Below are positions 32,582 through 40,170 of a stretch of 40,170 bases of DNA, piece by piece. Location: the NCBI RefSeq assembly GCF_001424265.1, contig NZ_LMOV01000016.1, forward strand, positions 1-40,170, read 5' to 3'. The notes below the pieces were generated by a model. The model saw nothing but the letters and a program-made list of their open reading frames with translations, searched no databases and had not been told where the DNA came from. Position 1 is the stretch's first letter. The number at the start of each line of letters is the position of its first letter. Made by a program: the position numbers and the translations under genes. This DNA is from Acidovorax sp. Leaf160. GTDB taxonomy: Bacteria; Pseudomonadota; Gammaproteobacteria; Burkholderiales; Burkholderiaceae_C.

Positions 32582-33619
32582 TCATGACAGCGCCAGCGCC
32601 TCCAGGCAGCGGCGGCGGTGGGCCGGGCCGGTGTCGGGTGGCAGTTCCACCCCGGGCAGGCGCAGGCCGTATTCCACGCCGAGCCGGTCCGCCTGCAGGA
32701 CCCAGGCCGTCAGGCGCGACAGGCGCGCTTCGGGGTCGGACAGGCTGGTGACGGCCGGGTCCAGCCAGAGTTCCTGCCGCTGCGCCTGCTGCGCGTCGCG
32801 GCTCACCAGGTCGTCGGTGCCGGTGGCCAGCGACTTGGCGGCCTTCTTCCAGACGACCAGCTTGAGTGGGTCGCCACGCCGGTAGGCCCGCACGCCGTCG
32901 AATTCACCGATGCCCTGGGCCGGCGCGCTGCCGGCGCCGCCCGCGCGCGGCTCGCCGGCCGGCAGCGGTGGCGGCGGCACCTCGGGCTCGGGGTAGACCA
33001 GCACCTGCGCGGCCGGCCGCCAGATCGTCCAGACCCGGAAGGTGCCGAGCGGAAAGCGGGTTTCGGCCGTCAGCGCGGGCACGTCGTGCAGGCCGCGCCG
33101 CGCCGGGCGGAAGGCGATGTGCACCGTGGCGCGGCCGGCGGCCGGCACGTCGGTCCACACCCAGTGGCCGCTGCCGTGCACCGCCACGGCAATGCCATGG
33201 CGCGGCGTGCGGCGGTCGCTGCTCAGCTGCACCTCGAAGGTGGCGCTGGTGCCCAGAAAGTGCGGCTCCGGCGACACCAGGTGCAGCGTCAGCCCGCGCA
33301 AGGTGCCGTGGCAGATGTGCATGCCCGCCACCGCGCTGCCGGCCAGCAGGAAGGTGAGCAGGTAGCCCAGGTTGAGCTGGAAGTTGATCGACGACAGCAG
33401 CAGCACCAGCAGCGTGACGGCCAGCATCCAGCCCGCCCCGGTGGGCAGGATGTACACGTTGCGCTGCGTCAGCGTGACGGTGTCGCTGCGCGGCAGGCGG
33501 CTTTGCCACCAGCGCTGCCAGCGGCGGGCCACCGGCGCGAACGGGTCGAAGCGGCGCGGGCGCTTCGGCGCGCCGGCACCGGACGGCGCGGGTGGGGAGG
33601 CGTCAAGCGAAGGCGGCAT
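32582..33619 (-). CDS. DUF58 domain-containing protein
   Basis: A 345-residue protein with two adjacent membrane helices near residues 60-100 (GWMLAVTLLVLLLSSINFQL, then LGYLLTFLLAGSAVAGMHI) and a soluble domain. The conserved DUF58 segment GEFDGVRAYRRGDPLKLVVWKKAAKS is at about 237-262. The N-terminal ~45 residues are Pro/Arg-rich. DUF58 proteins, together with MoxR ATPases and TgpA-like proteins, form a recurrent cluster thought to act in cell-envelope assembly or maturation, although the mechanism is not known. It lies 41 bp downstream of moxR on the same strand. Confidence 0.9.
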   Translation of the reverse strand: MPPSLDASPPAPSGAGAPKRPRRFDPFAPVARRWQRWWQSRLPRSDTVTLTQRNVYILPTGAGWMLAVTLLVLLLSSINFQLNLGYLLTFLLAGSAVAGMHICHGTLRGLTLHLVSPEPHFLGTSATFEVQLSSDRRTPRHGIAVAVHGSGHWVWTDVPAAGRATVHIAFRPARRGLHDVPALTAETRFPLGTFRVWTIWRPAAQVLVYPEPEVPPPPLPAGEPRAGGAGSAPAQGIGEFDGVRAYRRGDPLKLVVWKKAAKSLATGTDDLVSRDAQQAQRQELWLDPAVTSLSDPEARLSRLTAWVLQADRLGVEYGLRLPGVELPPDTGPAHRRRCLEALALS

Positions 33620-33660
33620 GGAAGGCTGGCAAGGGGCGGCGCGCGGGGGCAGGGGGCCGT

Positions 33661-34581
<921 letters not shown>

Positions 34582-34619
34582 GGCACTGACGTTATCCGAA
34601 AAAGAAACGAGACGAGCCA

Positions 34620-35579
34620 ATGACTGTGGGCAAAACGGGCTATTTCACTCACCGCGATTGCTGGAAGCATGAAATGGGCGCCGGCCACCCGGAATGCCCC
34701 GCCCGGCTGGACGCCATCGAGGACCGCCTGCTGGTCACCGGCGTGGCCGACGCGCTGGAGCGCTACGAGGCGCCGCAGGCGTCGCTCGCCGACATCGAAC
34801 TGGCGCACGACCGCATGTACGTGGCCTCGCTGCGCGGGCTGACCGACCGCCTGGTCGAAGAGCAGCAGGCCGGCGGCCCGGCCCACGCGCAGATCGACAC
34901 CGACACCTCCATCAACGCCCACACCTGGGCCGCATCGCTGCGCGCGGCCGGCGCCGCCCTGGCCGCCACCGATGCGGTGATGGCAGGGGACATCGAGAAC
35001 GCCTTCTGCAGCGTGCGCCCGCCCGGCCACCACGCCACGCGCGGGCAGGCCATGGGTTTCTGCTTCTTCAACAACGTGGCGGTGGCGGCGCGCTATGCGC
35101 TGGAGCGCTACCAGCTCCGGCGCGTGGCGGTGGTCGATTTCGACGTGCACCACGGCAACGGGACCGAAGACATCCTCTCGGGCGATCCGCGCGCCCTGAT
35201 GGTCAGCATCTTCCAGCACCCCTTCTTCCCGTACAGCGGCGACGTGGACCCGGCCCCCAACATGCTCAACGTGCCCGTGCCGGCCTATACCAAGGGCATG
35301 GATGTGCGCGAGATCATCGAGATGATGTGGATGCCGCGTCTGGAGGCCTTCAAGCCCGAGATGATCTTCGTGTCCGCCGGCTTCGACGCCCATCGCGAGG
35401 ACGACATGGGCCAGCTGGGCCTCACCGAGCAGGACTACACCTGGATCACCCAGCGCATCAAGGACGTCGCGCGGCGCTACAGCAAAGGCCGCATCGTCTC
35501 GTGCCTCGAAGGCGGCTACATGATGGACCCGCTGGCGCGCAGCGTCGAAGCGCACATCCGCGTGCTGGCCGATCTCTGA
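34620..35579 (+). CDS. Histone deacetylase superfamily protein (acetylpolyamine/acuC-like)
   Basis: A 319-residue zinc-dependent deacetylase. The active-site blocks are present: RPPGHHATRGQAMGFCFFNN (His-His dyad), VVDFDVHHGNGTEDIL (zinc-binding Asp and His) and FVSAGFDAHREDD (second zinc Asp). Bacterial members remove acetyl or similar groups from polyamines, acetoin-related substrates or proteins; which of these applies here cannot be told. The start ATG is 38 bp from moxR, on the opposite strand, so the two genes share one short promoter region. An enoyl-CoA hydratase paralogue follows 56 bp downstream, probably in the same transcript. Confidence 0.9.
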   Translation: MTVGKTGYFTHRDCWKHEMGAGHPECPARLDAIEDRLLVTGVADALERYEAPQASLADIELAHDRMYVASLRGLTDRLVEEQQAGGPAHAQIDTDTSINAHTWAASLRAAGAALAATDAVMAGDIENAFCSVRPPGHHATRGQAMGFCFFNNVAVAARYALERYQLRRVAVVDFDVHHGNGTEDILSGDPRALMVSIFQHPFFPYSGDVDPAPNMLNVPVPAYTKGMDVREIIEMMWMPRLEAFKPEMIFVSAGFDAHREDDMGQLGLTEQDYTWITQRIKDVARRYSKGRIVSCLEGGYMMDPLARSVEAHIRVLADL

Positions 35580-35635
35580 CGTTCCCCGGCCAGCCCCTCC
35601 GGCCGCTGCTTCGGCCGCCCCTCTCACCGCCCGCC

Positions 35636-36460
35636 ATGACCACCACCACAACAGCCCCATCGCCGCTGCGCACCGACCGCGACGCCCGCGGCGTCGTCAC
35701 CCTCACGCTGGCCGACCCGGCCCGCTTCAACGCGCTGGGCGAGCCCATGCTGGCCGCGCTGCAGCAGGCGCTGGATGCCATCGCCCGTGACGAGGGCGCC
35801 CGCGTCGTGGTGCTGGCCGCCGAAGGCCGTGCCTTCTGCGCCGGCCACGACCTGAAGGCCATGGCGCAGCGGCCCGAGCAGGCTTACTACCAGAAGCTGT
35901 TCGCCCAGTGCAGCCGGGTGATGCTGGCCATCCACCGCCTGCCGGTGCCGGTGATCGCCCGGGTGCAGGGCATCGCCACGGCAGCCGGCTGCCAGCTGGT
36001 GGCGCAGTGCGACCTGGCCGTGGCCAGCGACACCGCGCGTTTCGCCACCAGCGGCATCCACTACGGCCTCTTCTGCGCCACGCCCAGCGTGCCGCTGGTG
36101 CGCAACATGCCGGCCAAGCAGGCCATGGAAATGCTCCTGACGGGCGACTTCATCGATGCCCGCACCGCGCAGGCGCAGGGCCTGGTCAACCGCGTGGCGG
36201 CGGCCGACGCGCTGGACGGCGAGGTCGAATCGCTGGTCGCCGCCATCCTCGACAAGCCCCGCGCCGCAGTGGCGATGGGCAAGGCCCTGGTCTACCAGCA
36301 GCGCGAACTGGGCATCGACGCCGCCTACCAGCTGGCCGGCCAGGCCATGGCGCTGAACATGATGGACGAGGCCGCGCAGGAAGGCGCCCGCGCCTTCGCC
36401 GAAAAGCGCGTCCCGGCCTGGAAGACCGTGGGCGAAACGCCGCCTTCGGCAGCGCGCTGA
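35636..36460 (+). CDS. Enoyl-CoA hydratase/isomerase family protein (ECHDC3-like, catalytic Glu residues missing)
   Basis: A 274-residue crotonase-fold protein. The oxyanion/CoA-binding block GRAFCAGHDLKAM (64-76) and the second oxyanion segment TAAGCQLVAQCDLAVASD (115-132) are intact. In classic enoyl-CoA hydratase two glutamates do the chemistry, within GGGCELA and GQPEI. Here they align with Gln120 and Gly140 (FATSGIHYGLF). This is the pattern of the ECHDC3 subgroup, so ordinary hydratase activity is doubtful; another CoA-substrate reaction or a binding role is possible. It follows the HDAC-like gene by 56 bp on the same strand. The start ATG at 35636 lacks a strong ribosome site. Confidence 0.85.
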   Translation: MTTTTTAPSPLRTDRDARGVVTLTLADPARFNALGEPMLAALQQALDAIARDEGARVVVLAAEGRAFCAGHDLKAMAQRPEQAYYQKLFAQCSRVMLAIHRLPVPVIARVQGIATAAGCQLVAQCDLAVASDTARFATSGIHYGLFCATPSVPLVRNMPAKQAMEMLLTGDFIDARTAQAQGLVNRVAAADALDGEVESLVAAILDKPRAAVAMGKALVYQQRELGIDAAYQLAGQAMALNMMDEAAQEGARAFAEKRVPAWKTVGETPPSAAR

Positions 36461-36527
36461 TCCCCGGGGCCGCCCGCAGCAGTGGGTATGTGCCACCAGC
36501 GGCCGTGTGCTCCCGCCAGGCCCCGCC

Positions 36528-36977
36528 TCAGTCTCCGATCCTGCGCACCTCCGTGCCAGCCGGCGCCAGCACGCTGCCGTCCTTCGTGCTGGGTGTCATG
36601 AGGGGGACCGGGTCGCCGGTGCTCCGCTCAACCAATACCGAGTGACGTTCTGCCGGCCGGAACAGGTGCTGTTCCCCCCACTGCCTCAGGGCCACGACGA
36701 CGGGAAAGAGGCTGTTGCCCTGCGGCGTCAGCACGTACTCCTGATACGCCGAGCCGTCCGACGCCGGCTGCAGCGCCAGGATGCCTGCCTCCACGAGCCT
36801 GCGAAGCCGGTCGGACAGGATGTTGCGCGCGAGCCCCAGGCTGCGCTGGAAATCGCCGAAGCGGCAGATGCCGTCAAACGCATCGCGCACGATGAGCAGG
36901 CACCAGCGGTCACCCACCACGGCAACGCTGCGTGCGACGGGGCAGGGGCTTTCGCTCAGGAATTCGCTGTGGGGCAT
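36528..36977 (-). CDS. HxlR-family transcriptional regulator
   Basis: A 149-residue winged-helix regulator. CPVARSVAVVGDRWCLLIVRD (about 11-31) is the HxlR signature, with Cys11 near the start as in redox- or aldehyde-sensing members; FGDFQRSLGLARNILSDRLR is the recognition region. The C-terminal ~40 residues are unconserved. The ATG at 36977 fits the family; the open frame continues upstream without conservation. It is divergent from an MFS transporter gene, a common pairing in which the regulator represses the exporter. Two palindromic AT-rich motifs in the intervening DNA are candidate operators. Confidence 0.9.
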   Translation of the reverse strand: MPHSEFLSESPCPVARSVAVVGDRWCLLIVRDAFDGICRFGDFQRSLGLARNILSDRLRRLVEAGILALQPASDGSAYQEYVLTPQGNSLFPVVVALRQWGEQHLFRPAERHSVLVERSTGDPVPLMTPSTKDGSVLAPAGTEVRRIGD

Positions 36978-37030
36978 GGGGGTGGGGTGAGTGGATCGCT
37001 CGGGGCAGGGTGGAGGGTAGGCAATCGGGT

Positions 37031-37080
37031 TGCATTTTAAAACTGCATCCTCTAGCATTCATCTGGTTTTGTTTTGAAAC
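37031..37080. promoter_or_regulatory. Candidate HxlR operators in the divergent promoter
   Basis: Two related dyads lie between hxlR and the MFS gene: ATTTTAAAAC (37034-37043, within TGCATTTTAAAACTGCA) and GTTTTGAAAC (37071-37080), 37 bp apart. Their likeness and location suggest two operator sites. This AT-rich patch stands out in the otherwise GC-rich sequence. Confidence 0.4.
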
Positions 37081-37088
37081 TAGAATGG

Positions 37089-38342
37089 ATGCTCGTCTTG
37101 CCTCTTGCCGAACTGCCCCACCCACCAGCCGTCGAGTGCTCCGACGTGCCATCTCCGACTGGTGCCCCCATTCCGTCCGGGGTGGTGCGTCTCTTCGCGG
37201 CGGCGGGCGGGCTCGGCGTGGCCGGCGTGTACTACGCCCATCCGCTGCTCGACGCGTTGGCGCGGGATTTCGGTATCGGCCCGGGTGCGATCGGCGCCGT
37301 GGTCACCGCCACGCAGGCAGGCTGCGCGCTGGCCCTGGTGCTGCTGGTGCCCCTCGGCGACCGCGTGGACCGCCGGCGGCTCATGGCGGTCCAGTGGCTC
37401 GGTTTGGCCGGCGCCCTCGTCCTGGTGGGTGCCGCCCGGTCTTCTTCGATGCTGCTGTCTGGGATGCTGCTGGTGGGGCTGCTGGGCACGGCCATGGCGC
37501 AAGGGATCGTCGCGTACGCAGCCAGCGCGGCCGCGCAGCACGAACGCGGGCGCGTGGTCGGCGCTGCCCAGGGCGGCATCTTCATGGGCCTGCTGCTGGC
37601 CCGGGTGTTCGCCGGCGCAGTGTCCGACGTGGCGGGCTGGCGGAGCGTGTACCTGGGCGCCGCGGCGTTGCTCGCAGCGCTCGCGCTGCCGATGTGGCGG
37701 CGGCTCCCCACCGCCGGCGCGGCGGTCGACGGATCCTCCTATCCGCGCCTCCTCCGCTCGATGTTTGCGTTCCTGCGCGACGACCGGGTGCTGCAGGTGC
37801 GCGGCACGCTCGCGCTGCTGATGTTCGCGGCGTTCAACATTTTCTGGAGCGCCCTGGTGTTCCCCTTGAGCACGCCGCCCTTCGGCTTCTCCCACACCGC
37901 CATCGGCGCTTTCGGCCTGGTCGGCGCCGTGGGCGCCCTGGCTGCGGCGGGCGCGGGGCGCTGGTCGGACCGGGGCCACGGCGAGCGGGTCAGCGCCGCA
38001 GCCCTGGTGGCGCTGCTCATCGCATGGTGGCCGCTGTCGATGCTGGAGCAGTCGCTCGCCGCCCTGGTGATCGGAATCGTGCTGCTCGACCTGGGCGGGC
38101 AGGCCCTGCACGTGACCAACCAGAGCCTGATCCTGCGGCACGGCGCGCAGGCGCATGGCCGGTTGATCGCCGCCTACATGCTGTTCTACGCCGCCGGTAG
38201 CGGCCTTGGTGCGATCGGCTCGACCGCCATGTATGCGCATGCCGGCTGGCAGGGGGTGTGCGTGCTGGGCGCAGCCGTCAGTCTGCTCGCGCTGCTGTTC
38301 TGGAGGGCGACGCTCGCGTGCGGGCCTTCGGGGCGGCGTTAG
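37089..38342 (+). CDS. MFS transporter
   Basis: A 417-residue major facilitator with 12 predicted membrane helices. GDRVDRRRLMAVQ (the D-R-x-x-R loop 2-3 motif A) is near residue 90, and ARVFAGAVSDVAGWRSVYLGAA (motif C-like, helix 5) follows at about 172-193. It is the type of drug/sugar proton antiporter often repressed by a divergent HxlR regulator. The start is uncertain: the ATG at 37089 is used, but an in-frame TTG at 37074 and a GTG at 37146 are possible, and none has a clear ribosome site. A TAGAAT sequence overlaps the ATG region, which would favour the later GTG. The substrate is unknown. Confidence 0.85.
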   Translation: MLVLPLAELPHPPAVECSDVPSPTGAPIPSGVVRLFAAAGGLGVAGVYYAHPLLDALARDFGIGPGAIGAVVTATQAGCALALVLLVPLGDRVDRRRLMAVQWLGLAGALVLVGAARSSSMLLSGMLLVGLLGTAMAQGIVAYAASAAAQHERGRVVGAAQGGIFMGLLLARVFAGAVSDVAGWRSVYLGAAALLAALALPMWRRLPTAGAAVDGSSYPRLLRSMFAFLRDDRVLQVRGTLALLMFAAFNIFWSALVFPLSTPPFGFSHTAIGAFGLVGAVGALAAAGAGRWSDRGHGERVSAAALVALLIAWWPLSMLEQSLAALVIGIVLLDLGGQALHVTNQSLILRHGAQAHGRLIAAYMLFYAAGSGLGAIGSTAMYAHAGWQGVCVLGAAVSLLALLFWRATLACGPSGRR

Positions 38343-38414
38343 GGCCACACTGAACAAGCCCCTCGAACGCGGCGCATCTCTGCCGGAGGCGATTTGCTGC
38401 GCTGCCCATCCTCG

Positions 38415-38474
38415 CAATGCTGCGGCCATTGCTGCGGCCATTGCTGCGGCCATTGCTGCGGCTATTGCTGCGGT
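38415..38474. repeat. 12-bp tandem repeat upstream of the MscS-family gene
   Basis: Five units of CATTGCTGCGGC (first and last with one or two changes) lie in the 275-bp gap between the MFS gene and the MscS-family gene. They are in frame with the channel gene and would encode repeated LLRP if a start at 38417 were used. I see no other gene in this gap. Confidence 0.85.
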
Positions 38475-38617
38475 TGGCGCCTTGCAGCCCATCCCACGAG
38501 CAGAGCGCGCCGCATCGCGGGGGATTGTTCAGCGCTGCCTTAAGCTTCCAGGCTCTTCGGCCGGGAACGCAGCTGCGTCCCGGCCCTGCCATTACCCATG
38601 CCCCGAGACTCCCGCCC

Positions 38618-39883
38618 ATGGAAGCCCTGCACGCGCTGATCCACGATTTCAGCCAGTCCCACACCTGGATCGAAGCGGCCTTGCTGGCGGCCTGCCTGGC
38701 GCTCGCGTACGGGGCCAGCCGCGTGCTGGGCCGCCAGCAGCCGCCCGATTCGGTGTGGTTCGGCCGCCGCACGGTCGATGGGCTGATGTTTCCGCTGCTG
38801 GCGCTGGCCCTGGTCTATGCCGCCCGCGTGGGCATGCAGGCGGTGCTGCAACCCGTCTTCCTGCTGCGGGTGGCGGTGCCGGTGCTCAGTTCGCTGGTGT
38901 TGATCCGGTTCTTCGCACGCATCCTCGCCAACGCGTTTCCCCGCTCGGCGGCCATGCGGCTGTTGGAGCGCATCGTCTCGTGGCTGGCCTGGGGGGTGGC
39001 GGTGCTCTGGATCGTCGGGCTGCTGCCGGCGGTGCGCGCCGAGCTGGCAGGCGTCGCCATCCACTTCGGCAAGTCCCAGGTCACGGCGCTCACGCTGATC
39101 GAGGGCTCGCTCTCGGCCACCGTGGTCATGCTGCTGGCGCTGTGGCTGTCTTCCACCCTGGAGCGGCGCCTGCTGGACCGCACGATCGTGGATCTTTCCA
39201 TGCGCAAGGTGGCGGTGAACGCCACACGCGCGCTGCTCCTGCTGGTCGGCCTGCTGTTCGCGCTCTCGGCCGTGGGTGTGGACCTGACGGCGCTCTCGGT
39301 GCTGGGCGGCGCCGTCGGCGTGGGCTTGGGGTTCGGGCTGCAGAAGCTCGCGTCGAACTACGTCAGCGGCTTCGTGATCCTGCTGGAGCGCTCGCTGCGG
39401 ATCGGCGACAACGTGCGCGTCGATGGCTTCGAGGGCCGCATCACCGACATCAAGACCCGCTACACGCTCATCCGCGCCGGGAGCGGCCGCGAATCCATCG
39501 TGCCGAACGAAACGCTCATCACCCAGCGGGTGGAAAACCTCTCCGACGCCGACCGCAAGTTCAATGTGACCACCAACATCGTCGTGGGCTACGACAGCCA
39601 GGTGGCGCAGGTGCAGCAGATCCTGTGCGGCGCCGCCGCCGCCCAGCCGCGCGTGCTGAAGGAGCCCCAGCCGGTCGCCTACCTCGTCAACTTCGCGCCC
39701 GACGGCCTGGAGTTCAGCCTCAACTTCTGGGTCAGCGACCCGTCGGCCGGCACGGTCAACCTGCGCTCGGAGATCAACATCGCCATCCTGGAAGGCCTGC
39801 GCGCTGCCGGCATCGACATTCCCTATCCGCAGCGGGTGGTGCAGATCAAGGGCGCCGCCGCTGAGCCGCAGGCGACAGCCTGA
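38618..39883 (+). CDS. MscS-family mechanosensitive ion channel
   Basis: A 421-residue small-conductance channel relative that opens on membrane tension during osmotic downshock. About five hydrophobic segments precede the pore helix: SVLGGAVGVGLGFGLQKLAS (near 225-245) is the Gly/Ala-rich TM3 with the conserved GLGFGLQ. The beta domain follows with NYVSGFVILLERSLRIGDNV and VPNETLITQRVENLS, then the C-terminal cage domain. The ATG at 38618 gives a normal N-terminus; an in-frame start at 38417 would add 67 unconserved residues that include a tandem repeat. It is monocistronic, ending just before the etfB promoter. Confidence 0.92.
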   Translation: MEALHALIHDFSQSHTWIEAALLAACLALAYGASRVLGRQQPPDSVWFGRRTVDGLMFPLLALALVYAARVGMQAVLQPVFLLRVAVPVLSSLVLIRFFARILANAFPRSAAMRLLERIVSWLAWGVAVLWIVGLLPAVRAELAGVAIHFGKSQVTALTLIEGSLSATVVMLLALWLSSTLERRLLDRTIVDLSMRKVAVNATRALLLLVGLLFALSAVGVDLTALSVLGGAVGVGLGFGLQKLASNYVSGFVILLERSLRIGDNVRVDGFEGRITDIKTRYTLIRAGSGRESIVPNETLITQRVENLSDADRKFNVTTNIVVGYDSQVAQVQQILCGAAAAQPRVLKEPQPVAYLVNFAPDGLEFSLNFWVSDPSAGTVNLRSEINIAILEGLRAAGIDIPYPQRVVQIKGAAAEPQATA

Positions 39884-39900
39884 GTGCCGCGCCGCACGGC

Positions 39901-39906
39901 TATAAT
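39901..39906 (+). promoter_or_regulatory. Putative -10 element of etfB
   Basis: A perfect TATAAT 17 bp after the MscS-family stop codon, with a poor -35. The downstream palindrome would cover the transcription start. Confidence 0.5.
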
Positions 39907-39910
39907 TCAG

Positions 39911-39932
39911 AAAAAGCACGATCGTTCTTTTT
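39911..39932. promoter_or_regulatory. 22-bp palindromic operator upstream of etfB (TetR-type)
   Basis: Left arm AAAAAGCACGA and right arm TCGTTCTTTTT form an inverted repeat with one mismatch, immediately downstream of TATAAT. The position over the start site suits a repressor. TetR-family regulators of fatty-acid and branched-chain acid degradation (FadP, LiuQ types) bind palindromes in front of etfBA in betaproteobacteria; which protein binds here is unknown. The AT-rich hairpin might also end mscS transcription. Confidence 0.55.
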
Positions 39933-39999
39933 TATGGCCTTGAGGGCAGCAGTGCTGCTTCGGCCGGGCGGCCTGCCTGCCGACCCTAGAATGGTTCGG

Positions 40000-40014
40000 T
40001 TTACGTAACGTCAA
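40000..40014. promoter_or_regulatory. LiuR-like inverted repeat upstream of etfB
   Basis: TTTACGTAACGTCAA is a dyad of TTTACGT and ACGTCAA, one mismatch from perfect. It resembles the ACGT-rich sites of the MerR-type regulator LiuR, which controls branched-chain amino acid and fatty acid breakdown. It lies 31 bp before the etfB ATG. Confidence 0.4.
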
Positions 40015-40045
40015 TTCAACCAGCAAGAATGAAGGAGCCGCAGCA

Positions 40046-40170
40046 ATGAAGATTTTGGTCCCGGTCAAGCGCGTGGTGGACTACAACGTGAAGGTCCGCG
40101 TGAAGTCGGACGGCACGGGCGTGGACATCGCCAACGTCAAGATGAGCATGAACCCCTTCGACGAGATCGC
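40046..40170 (+). CDS. etfB: Electron transfer flavoprotein beta subunit (start only)
   Basis: The first 41 codons are present before the window ends: [20 protein letters not shown], then [17 protein letters not shown]. This is the unmistakable N-terminus of EtfB, the AMP-binding subunit of the EtfAB heterodimer that takes electrons from acyl-CoA dehydrogenases and hands them to ETF-ubiquinone oxidoreductase. AGGAG lies 8 bases before the ATG. etfA is expected just beyond the edge. Two candidate operators for fatty-acid or branched-chain-acid regulators precede it. Confidence 0.95.
   Translation, partial: MKILVPVKRVVDYNVKVRVKSDGTGVDIANVKMSMNPFDEI

Noticed and set aside
36977-37058. A longer HxlR protein starting upstream of 36977
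   Set aside because: The added residues are Pro-rich and unconserved, and would place the helix-turn-helix unusually far from the N-terminus.
38415-38474. CRISPR array
   Set aside because: The units are contiguous 12-bp repeats with no spacers, and no cas genes are present. The 7-bp and 9-bp arrays are rejected for the same reason.

Overview
This 40 kb window is GC-rich, gene-dense chromosomal DNA of a betaproteobacterium. The gene content and style (aldarate catabolism with a TctC binding protein, NasA with a BFD tail, the TgpA/DUF58/MoxR cluster, an enoyl-CoA hydratase of the ECHDC3 type, etfB) point to Burkholderiales, most likely Comamonadaceae close to Acidovorax/Paracidovorax. That placement is recognition from protein families, not a database result. 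I see no prophage, transposase, CRISPR array, rRNA or tRNA, so the window reads as housekeeping and metabolic chromosome.

Region 1 (1-4.0 kb): a minus-strand operon for sugar-acid catabolism (TctC binding protein, UxaA-family dehydratase, aldehyde dehydrogenase cut by the window edge) with a divergent LysR regulator. Region 2 (4.1-8.8 kb): a patatin-like lipoprotein, a tartrate/D-malate dehydrogenase with divergent LysR regulator, then a WYL regulator and a glutathione S-transferase. Region 3 (9.0-15.1 kb): a chemoreceptor, yqeY, rpsU and a large GGDEF-EAL protein. Region 4 (15.2-18.3 kb): an HI0933-type flavoprotein coupled to a sterol-desaturase-like membrane protein, with a divergent thioesterase.

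Region 5 (18.4-25.5 kb): nitrate assimilation. A NirB-N-terminal-like flavoprotein and NasA are followed by ybiB and cobA (sirohaem synthesis). Upstream of the flavoprotein lies the most interesting stretch of the window: a consensus sigma-54 promoter, an NtrC-type box about 150 bp upstream of the predicted start, and a leader RNA that ends in a strong intrinsic terminator just before the start codon. This is the architecture of a nitrogen-controlled operon with nitrate/nitrite-responsive attenuation. A small heat-shock gene with its own sigma-32-like promoter adjoins it.

Region 6 (25.7-29.1 kb): a DUF2242 lipoprotein, an orphan ABC substrate-binding protein and a YihY/BrkB membrane protein. 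Region 7 (29.3-36.5 kb): moxR, DUF58, tgpA and mltB in one minus-strand cluster, with a histone-deacetylase-like gene and an enoyl-CoA hydratase paralogue divergent from it. Region 8 (36.5-40.2 kb): an HxlR regulator divergent from an MFS transporter, an MscS-family channel, and the start of etfB behind two candidate operators.

Four copies of a 17-bp palindrome GCTAT-N7-ATAGC are scattered through the window (three at gene junctions, one inside a coding region), and three short tandem arrays (7-, 9- and 12-bp units) are present. Many long open frames on the opposite strand are GC-driven shadows and were not annotated.
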